From Hymenobacter profundi (GTDB lineage Bacteria; Bacteroidota; Bacteroidia; Cytophagales; Hymenobacteraceae): 64,000 bases of DNA. The DNA lies in assembly GCF_019334315.1 (NCBI RefSeq), contig NZ_JAHWGL010000009.1:24515-88514 (forward strand). Direction: 5' to 3'. Every line of letters begins with the position of its first letter. Position 1 is the first letter of the stretch. Made by a program: the position numbers and the translations under genes. This document shows, one piece after another, positions 33,840 through 42,291 of the stretch. The notes below the pieces were generated by a model that was given only the letters and a program-made list of their open reading frames with translations, had not been told where the DNA came from and did not search any database.

Positions 33840-34562
33840 CTACGATAGTAATCTAGCCTGTAAGGCCGTAATTTGTCGTTGTAGAGTGTATACGATGGTA
33901 TCTGCTCGCTGCTGAATCTTATGCTGATAAAGCGACGCGGCCCAGCCAGCAGTATGGACGTGGCGCAGTTGTGCGTCTGACTCGTCTAATTGAAGCAGGG
34001 CTGTATAAAGGCCATCGTAAAGAGAAGTCCAGTCCGGCGAAGGCACCGGTTGACGCTGTTGCAGGTGAAGCCGCAGTTCCAGAAGTTGGCTGGTCAGACG
34101 GGCCAGCAGTTGCAGACGGTGTTGCTCCGGCGAACTGAGAGTCCGAGGGTGAGAGTCTAGCAGACAAAGCGCGCCAATATTATAGCCAGTAGAGGTTGGT
34201 AAGGGGTATCCTGCGTAGAAACGCATATGCAGGGAACGGACAAACGCAAAATCCAGTAATGTAGCGGGCTCCTGGTCTAAGTCTTCCACAATGAGGATGG
34301 CATCCTGTAGAATGGTTAGCGCGCACAAACTCTGCTGCCGCGGAATCGTGTGCTGCGTTACGCCATAGCTCGCTTTGATGCTGGTGTGCTCTTCGTCTAC
34401 AAGGGTGAGTAAGACCAGTGGCACATCGAAGAGACGAGAAACTAAATCGGCTAACGCACTAAAAACCGCATCCGGAGCCACTCTCAAGCTTCTATAAGGC
34501 TGCAATGCCTGTAGCCGGGCCGGCTCACAGGGCGGAATCAAGGAGGAAACGCGTGGTAGCAT
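33840..34562 (-). CDS. GAF domain protein
   Basis: This is a 240-residue soluble protein. Residues about 30-170 form a GAF domain (VSRLFDVPLVLLTLVDEEHTSIKASYGV, SLCALTILQDAILIVEDL, FYAGYPLPTSTGYNIGALCLLDSHPR), the pattern of GAF sensors that bind small ligands or chromophores. The remainder is helical. No kinase or other output domain is attached. It lies among other signalling genes and relics, so a role as a free-standing sensor or adaptor is possible. Confidence 0.8.
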   Translation of the reverse strand: MLPRVSSLIPPCEPARLQALQPYRSLRVAPDAVFSALADLVSRLFDVPLVLLTLVDEEHTSIKASYGVTQHTIPRQQSLCALTILQDAILIVEDLDQEPATLLDFAFVRSLHMRFYAGYPLPTSTGYNIGALCLLDSHPRTLSSPEQHRLQLLARLTSQLLELRLHLQQRQPVPSPDWTSLYDGLYTALLQLDESDAQLRHVHTAGWAASLYQHKIQQRADTIVYTLQRQITALQARLLS

Positions 34563-34791
34563 AACCAGTAGGAATAAGGTAGATCAGGCAGAAACGATGC
34601 CTTCGGACAAACCAACAGCGCGCAGCCCGGCATACGCTGTTTGGGTTATTGAGTCTTGCAATACCGTTAGGTAAGGATGCTCGGAAATACAGAGCCATTC
34701 ACCCCAATACAGTCTACAGCTATTCCCGCATCAAACAGGCGACGGTTATACCGCTACTGTCTTCAGTAGGGTGCCGCCTACCCCTTGGCTG
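34563..34791. other. Intergenic region, no gene recognised
   Basis: The two flanking genes are both on the minus strand. This stretch probably contains the promoter of the GAF gene, but no clear element was found. Confidence 0.4.
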
Positions 34792-35253
34792 TTATTTATT
34801 CTGCCGGTGGGTGGAGGTGGAAGCCCTGTTTGGCGCTGCAGCCAATTGCTGACAACTGCGTAGCCAATCTTGAGCTTCCGTTACATCATGGAAGAGTTGC
34901 AATTCAAGAAAACCATTCATATGCGTAGAGCTCGTAAGGGTGAGAATATCATACCCACTATTAGCTTGCACAACGTGCGCGATATAGCGCAAACCCAGTT
35001 TCTGAGCCTGTGGTAGCCATGTGCGTTCAAGCCACTCTACAGAGTTGAACCAAGGGCCTTGTAGGGCTAGATTGTTATTGAGTAGAAAAGCACTGCGATG
35101 ATTCGGTACTTTGTCCAAGTACCCAATGGCTCCCTGCAACGCCTCAGTGTGACCAATTAGACCGCTCCACTTAGCATACAGCCAGTGCGAGGATTCATCA
35201 TAACTCAGAACACAGGCTCCCCCAGAACTAAACTGTATAGCGTTCAGTAGCAT
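34792..35253 (-). CDS. STAS/SpoIIAA-like hypothetical protein
   Basis: This is a 153-residue soluble protein. Its layout (SYDESSHWLYAKWSGLIGHTEALQGAIGYLDKV, then AFLLNNNLALQGPW, WLERTWLPQAQKLGLRYIAHVV and FHDVTEAQDWLRS) resembles the SpoIIAA-like/STAS-related proteins that are common in Hymenobacter and its relatives, where an alternation of strands and helices ends with an EAxxWL motif. The function of these proteins is unknown. The last residues are Ser/Thr/Arg-rich and probably disordered. No operon partner is obvious. Confidence 0.6.
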   Translation of the reverse strand: MLLNAIQFSSGGACVLSYDESSHWLYAKWSGLIGHTEALQGAIGYLDKVPNHRSAFLLNNNLALQGPWFNSVEWLERTWLPQAQKLGLRYIAHVVQANSGYDILTLTSSTHMNGFLELQLFHDVTEAQDWLRSCQQLAAAPNRASTSTHRQNK

Positions 35254-35679
35254 ACGTCTTCTACTAATGTTTCGTAGATAATTACCGCCGCAATACGTTT
35301 ACTCAACTAACTTTATACTAACGAGTTAGTCACCTGTATTGTGCAGCTGTAAATTTGGGAGAGGATCTAACGCAAGACAAGGTGGCGAATACCAATTCTT
35401 CCTCCGTATTCTCCTCAAATACGTCGGCGGTTTTTACGTAGCCTAGCCAGCCAACGAAGTATGGGGAAGCAGTTCCAACCTTACGTATGTAAGTAGTATA
35501 ATCGCAGCAAACCTGTGCCGCGCGCCTTTAAAGCCATCCGCGACGAACATAATCATCTTATTGATCTGGGGTACATCTTCGTTAACTCTCCCGTCGAGCA
35601 GCTTGCCGATAGCCAGCCGTTGCTAGGTCAAGGTCACACAGCGCAATTATCTGATAAATAGCACGATAATTTACTAGAT
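35254..35679. other. Intergenic region with possible decayed coding sequence
   Basis: No intact gene. A frame around 35520-35660 (KAIRDEHNHLIDLGYIF) could be a degraded protein, possibly an earlier part of the kinase relic that follows, but the match is too weak to name. Confidence 0.35.
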
Positions 35680-36082
35680 GTGTGCCACCATATCATCGAG
35701 GCGGGAGTAGCAGAGGGCGGGAGTTTGCGCATCCCACTGAGCAATCAACAAGTTGGTTTCGCACTATTGTAAGTGCTCCTACCCCAGCCGCTACAAGTTG
35801 CGCTTTATCGTTTGGCTCAGGAGTTCGCCCACCACAGTCTCAAGTACGCTGGGGCCAGTCAAGCGATGCTAGAACTGGAAACCACTCCTGGTTGGAATCG
35901 TGCTACGAGCCGAAGATAACGGCCGTGGCTTTGAGCTTGGTGTTACCACCAAGGGCCTTGGTTTACGTATGTTGCATGAGGCCATTGACCTGCTGGGTGG
36001 CACCATCACCACAGATTCTTCTCCTGAGCACGGTACTCATATTCGCTTGCGCATTCCCCTTTCTTTAGTTTCCCCTTCATGA
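35680..36082 (+). pseudogene. C-terminal relic of a LiaS/NarX-type histidine kinase
   Basis: Pieces of a HATPase_c domain can be read in different frames: PQPLQVALYRLAQEFAHHSLKYAGASQAMLELE, then, after a frameshift near 35890, LRAEDNGRGFELG...GLGLRMLHEAIDLLGGTI and HGTHIRLRIPL. The order is that of the N, G1 and G2 boxes. A stop at 35769 and the frameshift disable it, and the sensor part is missing. It overlaps the response regulator start by 4 bp, so it was once the operon partner of that gene. Confidence 0.7.
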
Positions 36083-36732
36083 TTCGTGTTTTTTTGGTGG
36101 ATGACCACCCTATTGTGCGCGACGGTCTGCGGAACGTGCTCACAGCGGAGCTTTTGCTCGAAGTAGTGGGCGAAGCCTCCAATGGGCAAGAGTTACTGAC
36201 GCAGTTGCCAATCACTCCGGCCGACGTTGTCCTGTTAGACCTGAACATGCCCGTACTAGATGGCTTGGCTACCACACACGAATTACAAAAACAGCACCCA
36301 GACTTGCGCATCCTCATGCTGTCGATGATGACGCACGAACGCACCATTGGGGAACTATTAGAAGCTGGCGCGCACGGCTACTTGCTCAAAAACGCGGATA
36401 AGGCCGAAATTGTGACGGCAATTCATGCCGTGGCGGCGGGCAAGCGCTTTCTATGCTCGGATATCGGCCTAGTCTTGCTCGAAAAACTGCTGGTCAGTGA
36501 AACGGAAAGTTTGGCCGCCTCCCCCGAAAATGCGATTCATCTCACCCACCGTGAACGTGAGATTCTGCAACTGGTCGCCAATGGGCTGACCAACCAGCAA
36601 ATTGCCGATCAGCTCTTCACCAGCCGGCGCACGGTGGAAACGCACCGGCAAAGTCTGCTCGAAAAAACCGGCGTCAAAAATACGCCAGCCCTGATTAAGT
36701 ACGCCATGGAGCAAGGCTTGCTGGACTCGTAG
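36079..36732 (+). CDS. LuxR/NarL-family response regulator
   Basis: This is a 217-residue regulator with a receiver domain (phosphoacceptor Asp54 in VVLLDLNMP, conserved Lys near KNAD) and a C-terminal LuxR-type HTH at about 150-210 (LTHREREILQLVANGLTNQQIADQLFTSRRTVETHRQSLLEKTGVKN). It is closely related to the regulator at 46155 over its whole length. Its own kinase gene upstream has decayed, so it is either an orphan now or may take phosphate from the large kinase at 47216. Its target genes are unknown. Confidence 0.92.
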   Translation: MIRVFLVDDHPIVRDGLRNVLTAELLLEVVGEASNGQELLTQLPITPADVVLLDLNMPVLDGLATTHELQKQHPDLRILMLSMMTHERTIGELLEAGAHGYLLKNADKAEIVTAIHAVAAGKRFLCSDIGLVLLEKLLVSETESLAASPENAIHLTHREREILQLVANGLTNQQIADQLFTSRRTVETHRQSLLEKTGVKNTPALIKYAMEQGLLDS

Positions 36733-36788
36733 GGCATTGCCAACGCATCTGCATAGGTAGCAATAGGGGTAGGAAAACAGACGGTATT

Positions 36789-36833
36789 CCGTATTTATTC
36801 GAGCGAACAAGGAAACGTCCTGAATAAATACGG
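36789..36833. repeat. 12-bp inverted repeat with CCGTATTTATTC arms
   Basis: CCGTATTTATTC (36789-36800) and GAATAAATACGG (36822-36833) lie 57 bp after the response regulator. It may be a terminator, though no T run follows. The arm sequence recurs at 43539, 43562 and 45947. Confidence 0.6.
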
Positions 36834-37055
36834 GTTGAAAATCACGCATTTACCACAGGCAAAAAGCGTATTTCAGCGGGCTAGTGGGCGCTTGTGCTGC
36901 TATTTCTTTGTGTCGTCAACTGTGTTGACCACGCGGATGGCTTTTCCTAGTCAAATGGATTCGCATCCTGCCGCGCTGACGAACTGCTACCAATCCTTCC
37001 TTTCCTCCTTACCACTATTCCTGTGTTAAATCCTAGCTTGTTACAGCCAGCTAAT

Positions 37056-37307
37056 ATGCTGCCTGTGAACCTGGCTGCTGTCGATGCGGCCCACTTGGTA
37101 CGTATCCTCGTCCCCCCACACGCCCCGTTACTGGTAGACTGTGGCGCCCTACCCTGCCAACGTACGCAGGGAGTTTGCTTTCTGGTATCGCAACTGTTAA
37201 TACTCCGCCAGCGCGGGGCCAGCGTTAGGCTATGCAATGCAAGTCTCACATTGCAGCGGTGCCTGCATACCCTACAGCTGGACTCAGTCTTCCCTACAGT
37301 GGATTGA
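37056..37307 (+). CDS. Small STAS-like protein
   Basis: This frame can start at 37023 or 37056 (MLPVNLAAV). The 83-residue product has a STAS-like layout: VNLAAVDAAHLVRILV, APLLVDCGALPCQRTQGVCFLVSQLLILRQRGASVRLCNASLTLQRCLHTLQLDSVF. The last part matches the region after the STAS phosphorylation loop (a strand, then helix, then LxLxxVF). STAS proteins act as anti-sigma antagonists or transport adaptors. It lies after the response regulator on the same strand. The low length makes the call moderate. Confidence 0.55.
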   Translation: MLPVNLAAVDAAHLVRILVPPHAPLLVDCGALPCQRTQGVCFLVSQLLILRQRGASVRLCNASLTLQRCLHTLQLDSVFPTVD

Positions 37308-37340
37308 AGAGCGCATGAGCGTTAGCAAGTAGCAACATTG

Positions 37341-37415
37341 CATACAACAAAGTGGGACGCGATGGCGGTAGGTAATAAATTGCCTGACCACCAGCGCGTC
37401 CCACTTTGTTGTATG
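37341..37415. repeat. 21-bp perfect inverted repeat, possible bidirectional terminator
   Basis: Arms 37341-37361 (CATACAACAAAGTGGGACGCG) and 37395-37415 are reverse complements around a 33-base loop; the loop can itself pair partly (TGGCGGTAGG with CCTGACCACCA). It sits between convergent genes. A perfect stem of this length with a large structured loop is unusual for a terminator. Confidence 0.75.
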
Positions 37416-37501
37416 TGCAGCATTGCCTGCGCCGTAACAATCTCATGGCCAGCCTTATCAGGCTAACTTAAACCGCTTGGTAAAGGAATTGGTTGGGCTG
37501 C

Positions 37502-40057
37502 CTAGCCCGGTACGGCCACCCGTTGCGCGGAAGTAGCCTTGCGAGTGCCAACGGGCTCCTCGACGGGCGTTACGGTCACCACCACGTACTTGGAGGTAGG
37601 CGTATTGCTCTTGTACGCCACGCTGCCAATAGGCACCAGCACATTGGCCTCGGGAAAGTAGGCCGCGCAGTTGCCCCGCGGAATATTGTAGGGAATGGCG
37701 ATAAACTTCTCCGCGTGGCGCTGCTGGCCCTCAAAGTGACTGGTAATATTCACCACTCCCTTCTCCCGAATGCCCCGCTCGGCCATATCCTGGCGGCTGA
37801 GGAAGATGACGCGCCGCTCGTTATGCACGCCACGGTACCGGTCGTTGTAGTCGTAGATGGTGGTGTTGAATTGGTCGTGGCTGCGGATGGTGGTCAGCAC
37901 CAGCTGATCGGGCTCCAGCACGTGCTTCTCGTAGGGCGTGCAGGTGAAGTTGGCTTTGCCATTGGCCGTAGTGAAGTTACGCTCGCGGGGGCCGTTGGGT
38001 AGGTAGAAACCGCCGGGACGGCGCACCTTTTCGTTGAACTTATCGAACCCGGGAATTACGCGCCCGATATGGTCGCGGATGGTATCGTAGTTCTCGGTGC
38101 AGGCTACCCAGTCCACGGTGCTCTTGCTGCCCAGGGTAGCGAGGGCCATGCCGCTCACAATGGCTACCTCGCTCAGCATTTCCCCCTGAAGAGGCGTGAG
38201 CACGCCCTTGCTCATGCTCACTACCCCCATCGAGTTCTCGCAGGAGGTGAACTGCTGCTGGCCATGCTGCCGGTCTACATCGGTGCGGGCCAGGCAAGGT
38301 AGGAGCAGCGCCATTTCACCGTTGACGAGGTGGCCGCGGTTTAGCTTCGTGGTGATGTGCACCGAAAGCCGCAGCTTGCGCATGGCCTCAGCCACAAACT
38401 CCGTATCCGAGCAGGCTGAAAGCATATTGCCGCCCAGCGCAACGTACACCGGCACCTTGCCGTCGTGCATGGCCTTCACGGCCTCCACCGTGTCGTAGCC
38501 GTGCTCCTGGGGCGGGTGAAAGTTGAATTCCTTTTCCAAGTCGTCCAGAAAGCTTTGCTCGGGCCGTTCCCAAATGCCCATCGAACGGTCGCCCTGTACG
38601 TTGGAGTGGCCCCGCACCGGGCACAGCCCGGCGCCCGCCTTCCCCACGGCGCCTTTCAGAAAATGCAGGTTTACAATTTCCTGAATGCTGTAAACCCCAT
38701 TTTTCTGCTGCGTGAGGCCCATGGCCCAGCAGGTAATAATTTTCTTGTGACGAGCAATCAGGTTGGCTGCTTCGGTGATGTCTGCGCGGCTCACCCCGCT
38801 GGCCTCCACAATGTCGTCCCAGCTTGTATTGTTCAGGTTTTCAATCAGTTCCTCGTAGCCAGTAGTAAATTCCTGAATGAAGGCACGGTCGAGCACCTTG
38901 CCTGGGTTTAGGGCTTCGGCTTCGAGCAGTCCTTTCATCAGGCCGCGCACCACCAGCAGGTCCGAGTTGATGCGCACTTGCAGGTAGAGGTCGGTTATCT
39001 GGGTGCCGTCGCCGAGTAGGGCGCCCAGCGCCCGCAGCGGATTCATGAAGTCCTGCGGATTCTTGAAGTGCTGCAAGCCAGCCTCAATCAAGGGGTTGAT
39101 GCTGATGATTTTGGCCCCGTTGCGCTTGGCTTTTTGCAGAGCCGTGAGCATACGCGGGTGGTTGGTGCCGGGGTTCTGCCCAATGATAACGATGACCTCC
39201 GCTTCGTAGAAGTCGTTGAGCGTGACGGAGCCTTTGCCCAGGCCAATGGTAGGGCTTAGGGCCGAGCCGCTGCTCTCGTGGCACATATTGGAGCAATCGG
39301 GCAGGTTGTTGGTGCCAAACTGCCGCACAAAGAGCTGATATAAAAAGGCGGGCTCGTTGGGCACCTTCCCCGAGGTATAAAAGATGGCCTCGTCGGGTGA
39401 AGCCAGGGCATTCAGCTCCTGCCCCACCAGCGCAAACGCCTCTTGCCAACTAATTGGCTCGTAGTGCGTACCGCCGGGCCGCACAACCATTGGGTGCGTG
39501 ATGCGCCCGGCGTTGTTGAGGTCGCGGTCGGTCATGTGCGACAGTTGGACCAAGCTGTGCTGGGCAAAAAATGCCGGATCTACGCGTTGTGCGTCGGCAT
39601 CGGAGGCCGTGGCCTTGGCGCCATTCTCGCAGAACTCGGCTACCGAGCGGTGCTCGTCGGGGTCGGGCCAGGCGCAGCTAGAGCAGTCGAAGCCATCCTT
39701 CTGGTTGAGCTTGAGCAGCGCGTGCGTGCCCCGCGCAATGCCGTCCTCGCCCCAGGCAAACGCTCCCGACTTGAGCACCGCCGTGATACCAGCCGCCACC
39801 GTGGCGGGCTTGCCTAGCTTGAGGCCCGTGAACCCTTCGGGCGGCTGAGCCAGAATCGGGTGTTGGTGTTTGGCCCCCAGCGTGTCGGGCGCGGTCATCT
39901 TGCGCTTGTCAGCGTCGGGCTTGCCTTCGGTGTCGTAGTGGTCCACGGCGGGCGCTTCCCCCTGGTCCGAACGCTCGCCGCTTTTGGGGGCATTGCCGGC
40001 CTTCTGGGCCTCTACGTCGCCGGCTTTTTCGGGATTCTCAGCGGGTGATTTTTCCAT
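37502..40057 (-). CDS. FdhF/YdeP family molybdopterin oxidoreductase
   Basis: This is an 851-residue molybdopterin oxidoreductase of the FdhF/YdeP type. The N-terminal ~70 residues are polar and disordered. A cysteine-rich iron-sulfur region follows (DGFDCSSCAWPDPDEHRSVAEFCENGAKA), then the molybdopterin domains (GKVPNEPAFLYQLFVRQFGTNN, IIGQNPGTNHPRMLTAL, GAGLCPVRGHSNVQGDRSMG) and the C-terminal MoCo-dinucleotide-binding domain (RSHDQFNTTIYDYNDRYRG). No signal peptide, so it is cytoplasmic. YdeP-type enzymes are linked to acid and stress responses, but their reaction is not established. The next upstream gene is a PA2169-family stress protein. Confidence 0.88.
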   Translation of the reverse strand: MEKSPAENPEKAGDVEAQKAGNAPKSGERSDQGEAPAVDHYDTEGKPDADKRKMTAPDTLGAKHQHPILAQPPEGFTGLKLGKPATVAAGITAVLKSGAFAWGEDGIARGTHALLKLNQKDGFDCSSCAWPDPDEHRSVAEFCENGAKATASDADAQRVDPAFFAQHSLVQLSHMTDRDLNNAGRITHPMVVRPGGTHYEPISWQEAFALVGQELNALASPDEAIFYTSGKVPNEPAFLYQLFVRQFGTNNLPDCSNMCHESSGSALSPTIGLGKGSVTLNDFYEAEVIVIIGQNPGTNHPRMLTALQKAKRNGAKIISINPLIEAGLQHFKNPQDFMNPLRALGALLGDGTQITDLYLQVRINSDLLVVRGLMKGLLEAEALNPGKVLDRAFIQEFTTGYEELIENLNNTSWDDIVEASGVSRADITEAANLIARHKKIITCWAMGLTQQKNGVYSIQEIVNLHFLKGAVGKAGAGLCPVRGHSNVQGDRSMGIWERPEQSFLDDLEKEFNFHPPQEHGYDTVEAVKAMHDGKVPVYVALGGNMLSACSDTEFVAEAMRKLRLSVHITTKLNRGHLVNGEMALLLPCLARTDVDRQHGQQQFTSCENSMGVVSMSKGVLTPLQGEMLSEVAIVSGMALATLGSKSTVDWVACTENYDTIRDHIGRVIPGFDKFNEKVRRPGGFYLPNGPRERNFTTANGKANFTCTPYEKHVLEPDQLVLTTIRSHDQFNTTIYDYNDRYRGVHNERRVIFLSRQDMAERGIREKGVVNITSHFEGQQRHAEKFIAIPYNIPRGNCAAYFPEANVLVPIGSVAYKSNTPTSKYVVVTVTPVEEPVGTRKATSAQRVAVPG

Positions 40058-40136
40058 GATTCACAACAACTAAACGGGATACTGCGGATTTGATAGGGTA
40101 TAGCTGAACTTCAGCACGTGTGGCCTAAGCCAGACA

Positions 40137-40850
40137 CTACGTGGCCATGCGCTTCAGCTCCTGGTAGGTTCGCTGCGCCTGATGGTACTGGCGCTCTACC
40201 TCATGCCGGATGGCGCCGCGTAGCGTTTCATCGTCCAGTGCCTCTTTGTAGGCGGCCAGCGCCCACTGCTCGCCGTGGATGTTGCTGGCTAGCACCGTCT
40301 GCTCGTCGCGGCCGGTGAAAACGGCAGCGGCAGCCATGAAGCGGCGGTAGAGCTTGCCTTTCAGGGTAGTGCTAGTTTCACGCCCACCGCCGAGGTGGCG
40401 CAAGTGCTCATTCAGGGTCTGTGCAAACTGCTCGCTCTGGCCTACCAAACGCTGGTAGTAATCGCGTCGCTGCGGGTCTTGGCTTTCTTCGACGGCTTTT
40501 TTGTAGCCTTCTACCCGGTCATTGACAAAGTGCAGCAACTCGTGCAGGGTGCTGATTTCAGCCTTCTGAGCTTTCTTATGCCCTTTTTTAGGGCTTTTAT
40601 CACCGCGCGTGAGCCGGCGTATAGCAAGTAGCAGCACCACGCCACCCACTACTTTTTGGGTAGTACTGAACTGCTGATAGCGGCTAACTACTTTAAGGAC
40701 CGTTTCTTTCACCGACTTGGGTAGCTGGTCGAGTAGGTAGGCAAGCGAACTTCCGTTAAGCGGGTCCGGTGCTGCATCAGACGGTGAAGTTGGGTGGGCA
40801 GATGACAACGGTGGGCCGGATAGACGGGGAGGTGTGGCTGGTGAATGCAT
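40137..40850 (-). CDS. PA2169-family four-helix-bundle protein (DUF2383)
   Basis: This 237-residue protein has a proline/serine-rich N-terminus, a hydrophobic stretch (VVGGVVLLLAIRRL at about 67-80) and then the DUF2383 four-helix bundle at about 100-210 (STLHELLHFVNDRVEGYKKAVEES, YQRLVGQSEQFAQTLNEHLRHLGG, ERQYHQAQRTYQELKRM). PA2169-type proteins resemble ferritin-like bundles and are usually induced by stress. The hydrophobic segment may anchor it in the membrane. It lies between FdhF/YdeP and transaldolase, all on the minus strand. Confidence 0.8.
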   Translation of the reverse strand: MHSPATPPRLSGPPLSSAHPTSPSDAAPDPLNGSSLAYLLDQLPKSVKETVLKVVSRYQQFSTTQKVVGGVVLLLAIRRLTRGDKSPKKGHKKAQKAEISTLHELLHFVNDRVEGYKKAVEESQDPQRRDYYQRLVGQSEQFAQTLNEHLRHLGGGRETSTTLKGKLYRRFMAAAAVFTGRDEQTVLASNIHGEQWALAAYKEALDDETLRGAIRHEVERQYHQAQRTYQELKRMAT

Positions 40851-40941
40851 GGCAAAGGAAAAATGAAGGTGTTCGTGTTAGGTTAATGGGTAGGCGCCTT
40901 AGTAGGGGCTGGCGCCCAAGCCAGGGGGCCTACCCTCGGTG

Positions 40942-42072
40942 TTAGTCGGCGGCTAGCGCTTGCTGGCGTTTCTGCTCCACGGAGGCAAGCATCTTAGCAA
41001 AAGGCTCCTTGAACTTTTGCACCCCTTCCTTCTCCAGCTGCTGCGTCAGTTTGTCGAGGTCAAGGTCGAGCTTGGGGAGGTCGGCCAGCACCTGGCGGGC
41101 GTGGTCCGTGTTTTCCTCCAGGCGGGCAGCCGGACGGCCCTTTTGCTTGAAAATATCCATTGTCTCCACCGGAATCGTGTTCACCGTTCTGGGGCCAATG
41201 AGGTTTTCAACGTACTTCAGGTCGTCGTATTTCGGGTTTTTATTGCCTGTGCTCGCCCACAGCAAGCGCTGCGTGTTGGCTTCTTTGGCAACCAACGCCT
41301 CCCAGCGCGGGCCCGCAAAAATCTCCTTGTAGCGCTGGTAGGCCTGTTTGGCGCAGGCAATAGCAACCTCGCCTACCAGTGAACCAGCCAACAAGCCACG
41401 GTCGCCGCCGTCGGCAGCAAGTTGTTCCAGCATCGGATCAAGTAGCACATCGATCCGACTCAGGAAGAAGCTGGCGACCGAGTTGCTGTTGGTCAGCGAA
41501 TGGCCCGCTTGGGCTCGGTCTTCCAGCCCCGCAATAAAAGCCTCGGCTACGGCCTGGTATTGGTCGAGACCGAAAATCAGCGTTACGTTGATGTTGAGGC
41601 CTTCTGAGATAAGCGTGCGAATGGCCGGTATACCTGCCGGCGTAGCGGGCACTTTTATCATCACGTTAGGCCGGTCCACGGCCTGCCAGAGCTGGCGAGC
41701 TTCGGCCAGGGTGCCCTCCGTGTCGTCGGCTAGTTCTGGCGATACTTCCAGGCTCACGTAGCCGTCGCTGCTGTTATCGTGGCTTTCAAACAGCTCGCGG
41801 AATAGGTCGCAGGCCGCTTGCACATCGGCCACGGCCAAGCCCTGGTAGATTTCCTCCGCTGACTTGCCCTGGAGCGCCTGCTCGCGGATGGTGTCGTCGT
41901 AATCGGCTGAGCCGCCGATGGCTTTCTCAAAAATAGCCGGGTTGGAAGTGACCCCGCGCAGCGCATCTTCCGCAATGCGGCGTTTCAGCTCACCGTTAGT
42001 GAGTACCTGTCGGCTAATGAAGTCGAGCCACAAACTCTGATCGAGGTGGCGAATGTCAATTAAAGGATTCAT
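40942..42072 (-). CDS. tal: Transaldolase
   Basis: This is a transaldolase of 376 residues, which moves a dihydroxyacetone unit between sugar phosphates in the pentose phosphate pathway. Features include LRGVTSNPAIFEKAI, the Schiff-base lysine in VMIKVPATPAGI, INVTLIFGLDQYQAV and LLWASTGNKNPKYDDLKYVE. The length and order match the long (TalB/Tal type 2) bacterial form. Its place among stress genes rather than in a sugar pathway operon suggests a role in NADPH supply under stress, which is an inference. Confidence 0.95.
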   Translation of the reverse strand: MNPLIDIRHLDQSLWLDFISRQVLTNGELKRRIAEDALRGVTSNPAIFEKAIGGSADYDDTIREQALQGKSAEEIYQGLAVADVQAACDLFRELFESHDNSSDGYVSLEVSPELADDTEGTLAEARQLWQAVDRPNVMIKVPATPAGIPAIRTLISEGLNINVTLIFGLDQYQAVAEAFIAGLEDRAQAGHSLTNSNSVASFFLSRIDVLLDPMLEQLAADGGDRGLLAGSLVGEVAIACAKQAYQRYKEIFAGPRWEALVAKEANTQRLLWASTGNKNPKYDDLKYVENLIGPRTVNTIPVETMDIFKQKGRPAARLEENTDHARQVLADLPKLDLDLDKLTQQLEKEGVQKFKEPFAKMLASVEQKRQQALAAD

Positions 42073-42291
42073 ACGTCTAAGGGAGTAGATGAAAGGGAAA
42101 GCGCCACCGGGCTAGCTCCTTGCCTAACCGTAACGAGTAGATAGCCTAGTGGACTGGGTAGGGGTAGGCGCCTTGCGGCACCTCGATTGTAGGAGCGCGC
42201 AACCGATACAGACTAGTACAGCACAACAGGGTAGACGCGGAAGCAAAAAGAGCACTCCCCATTTACTGGGAAGGCTCTTTTGTGCGGTAGG

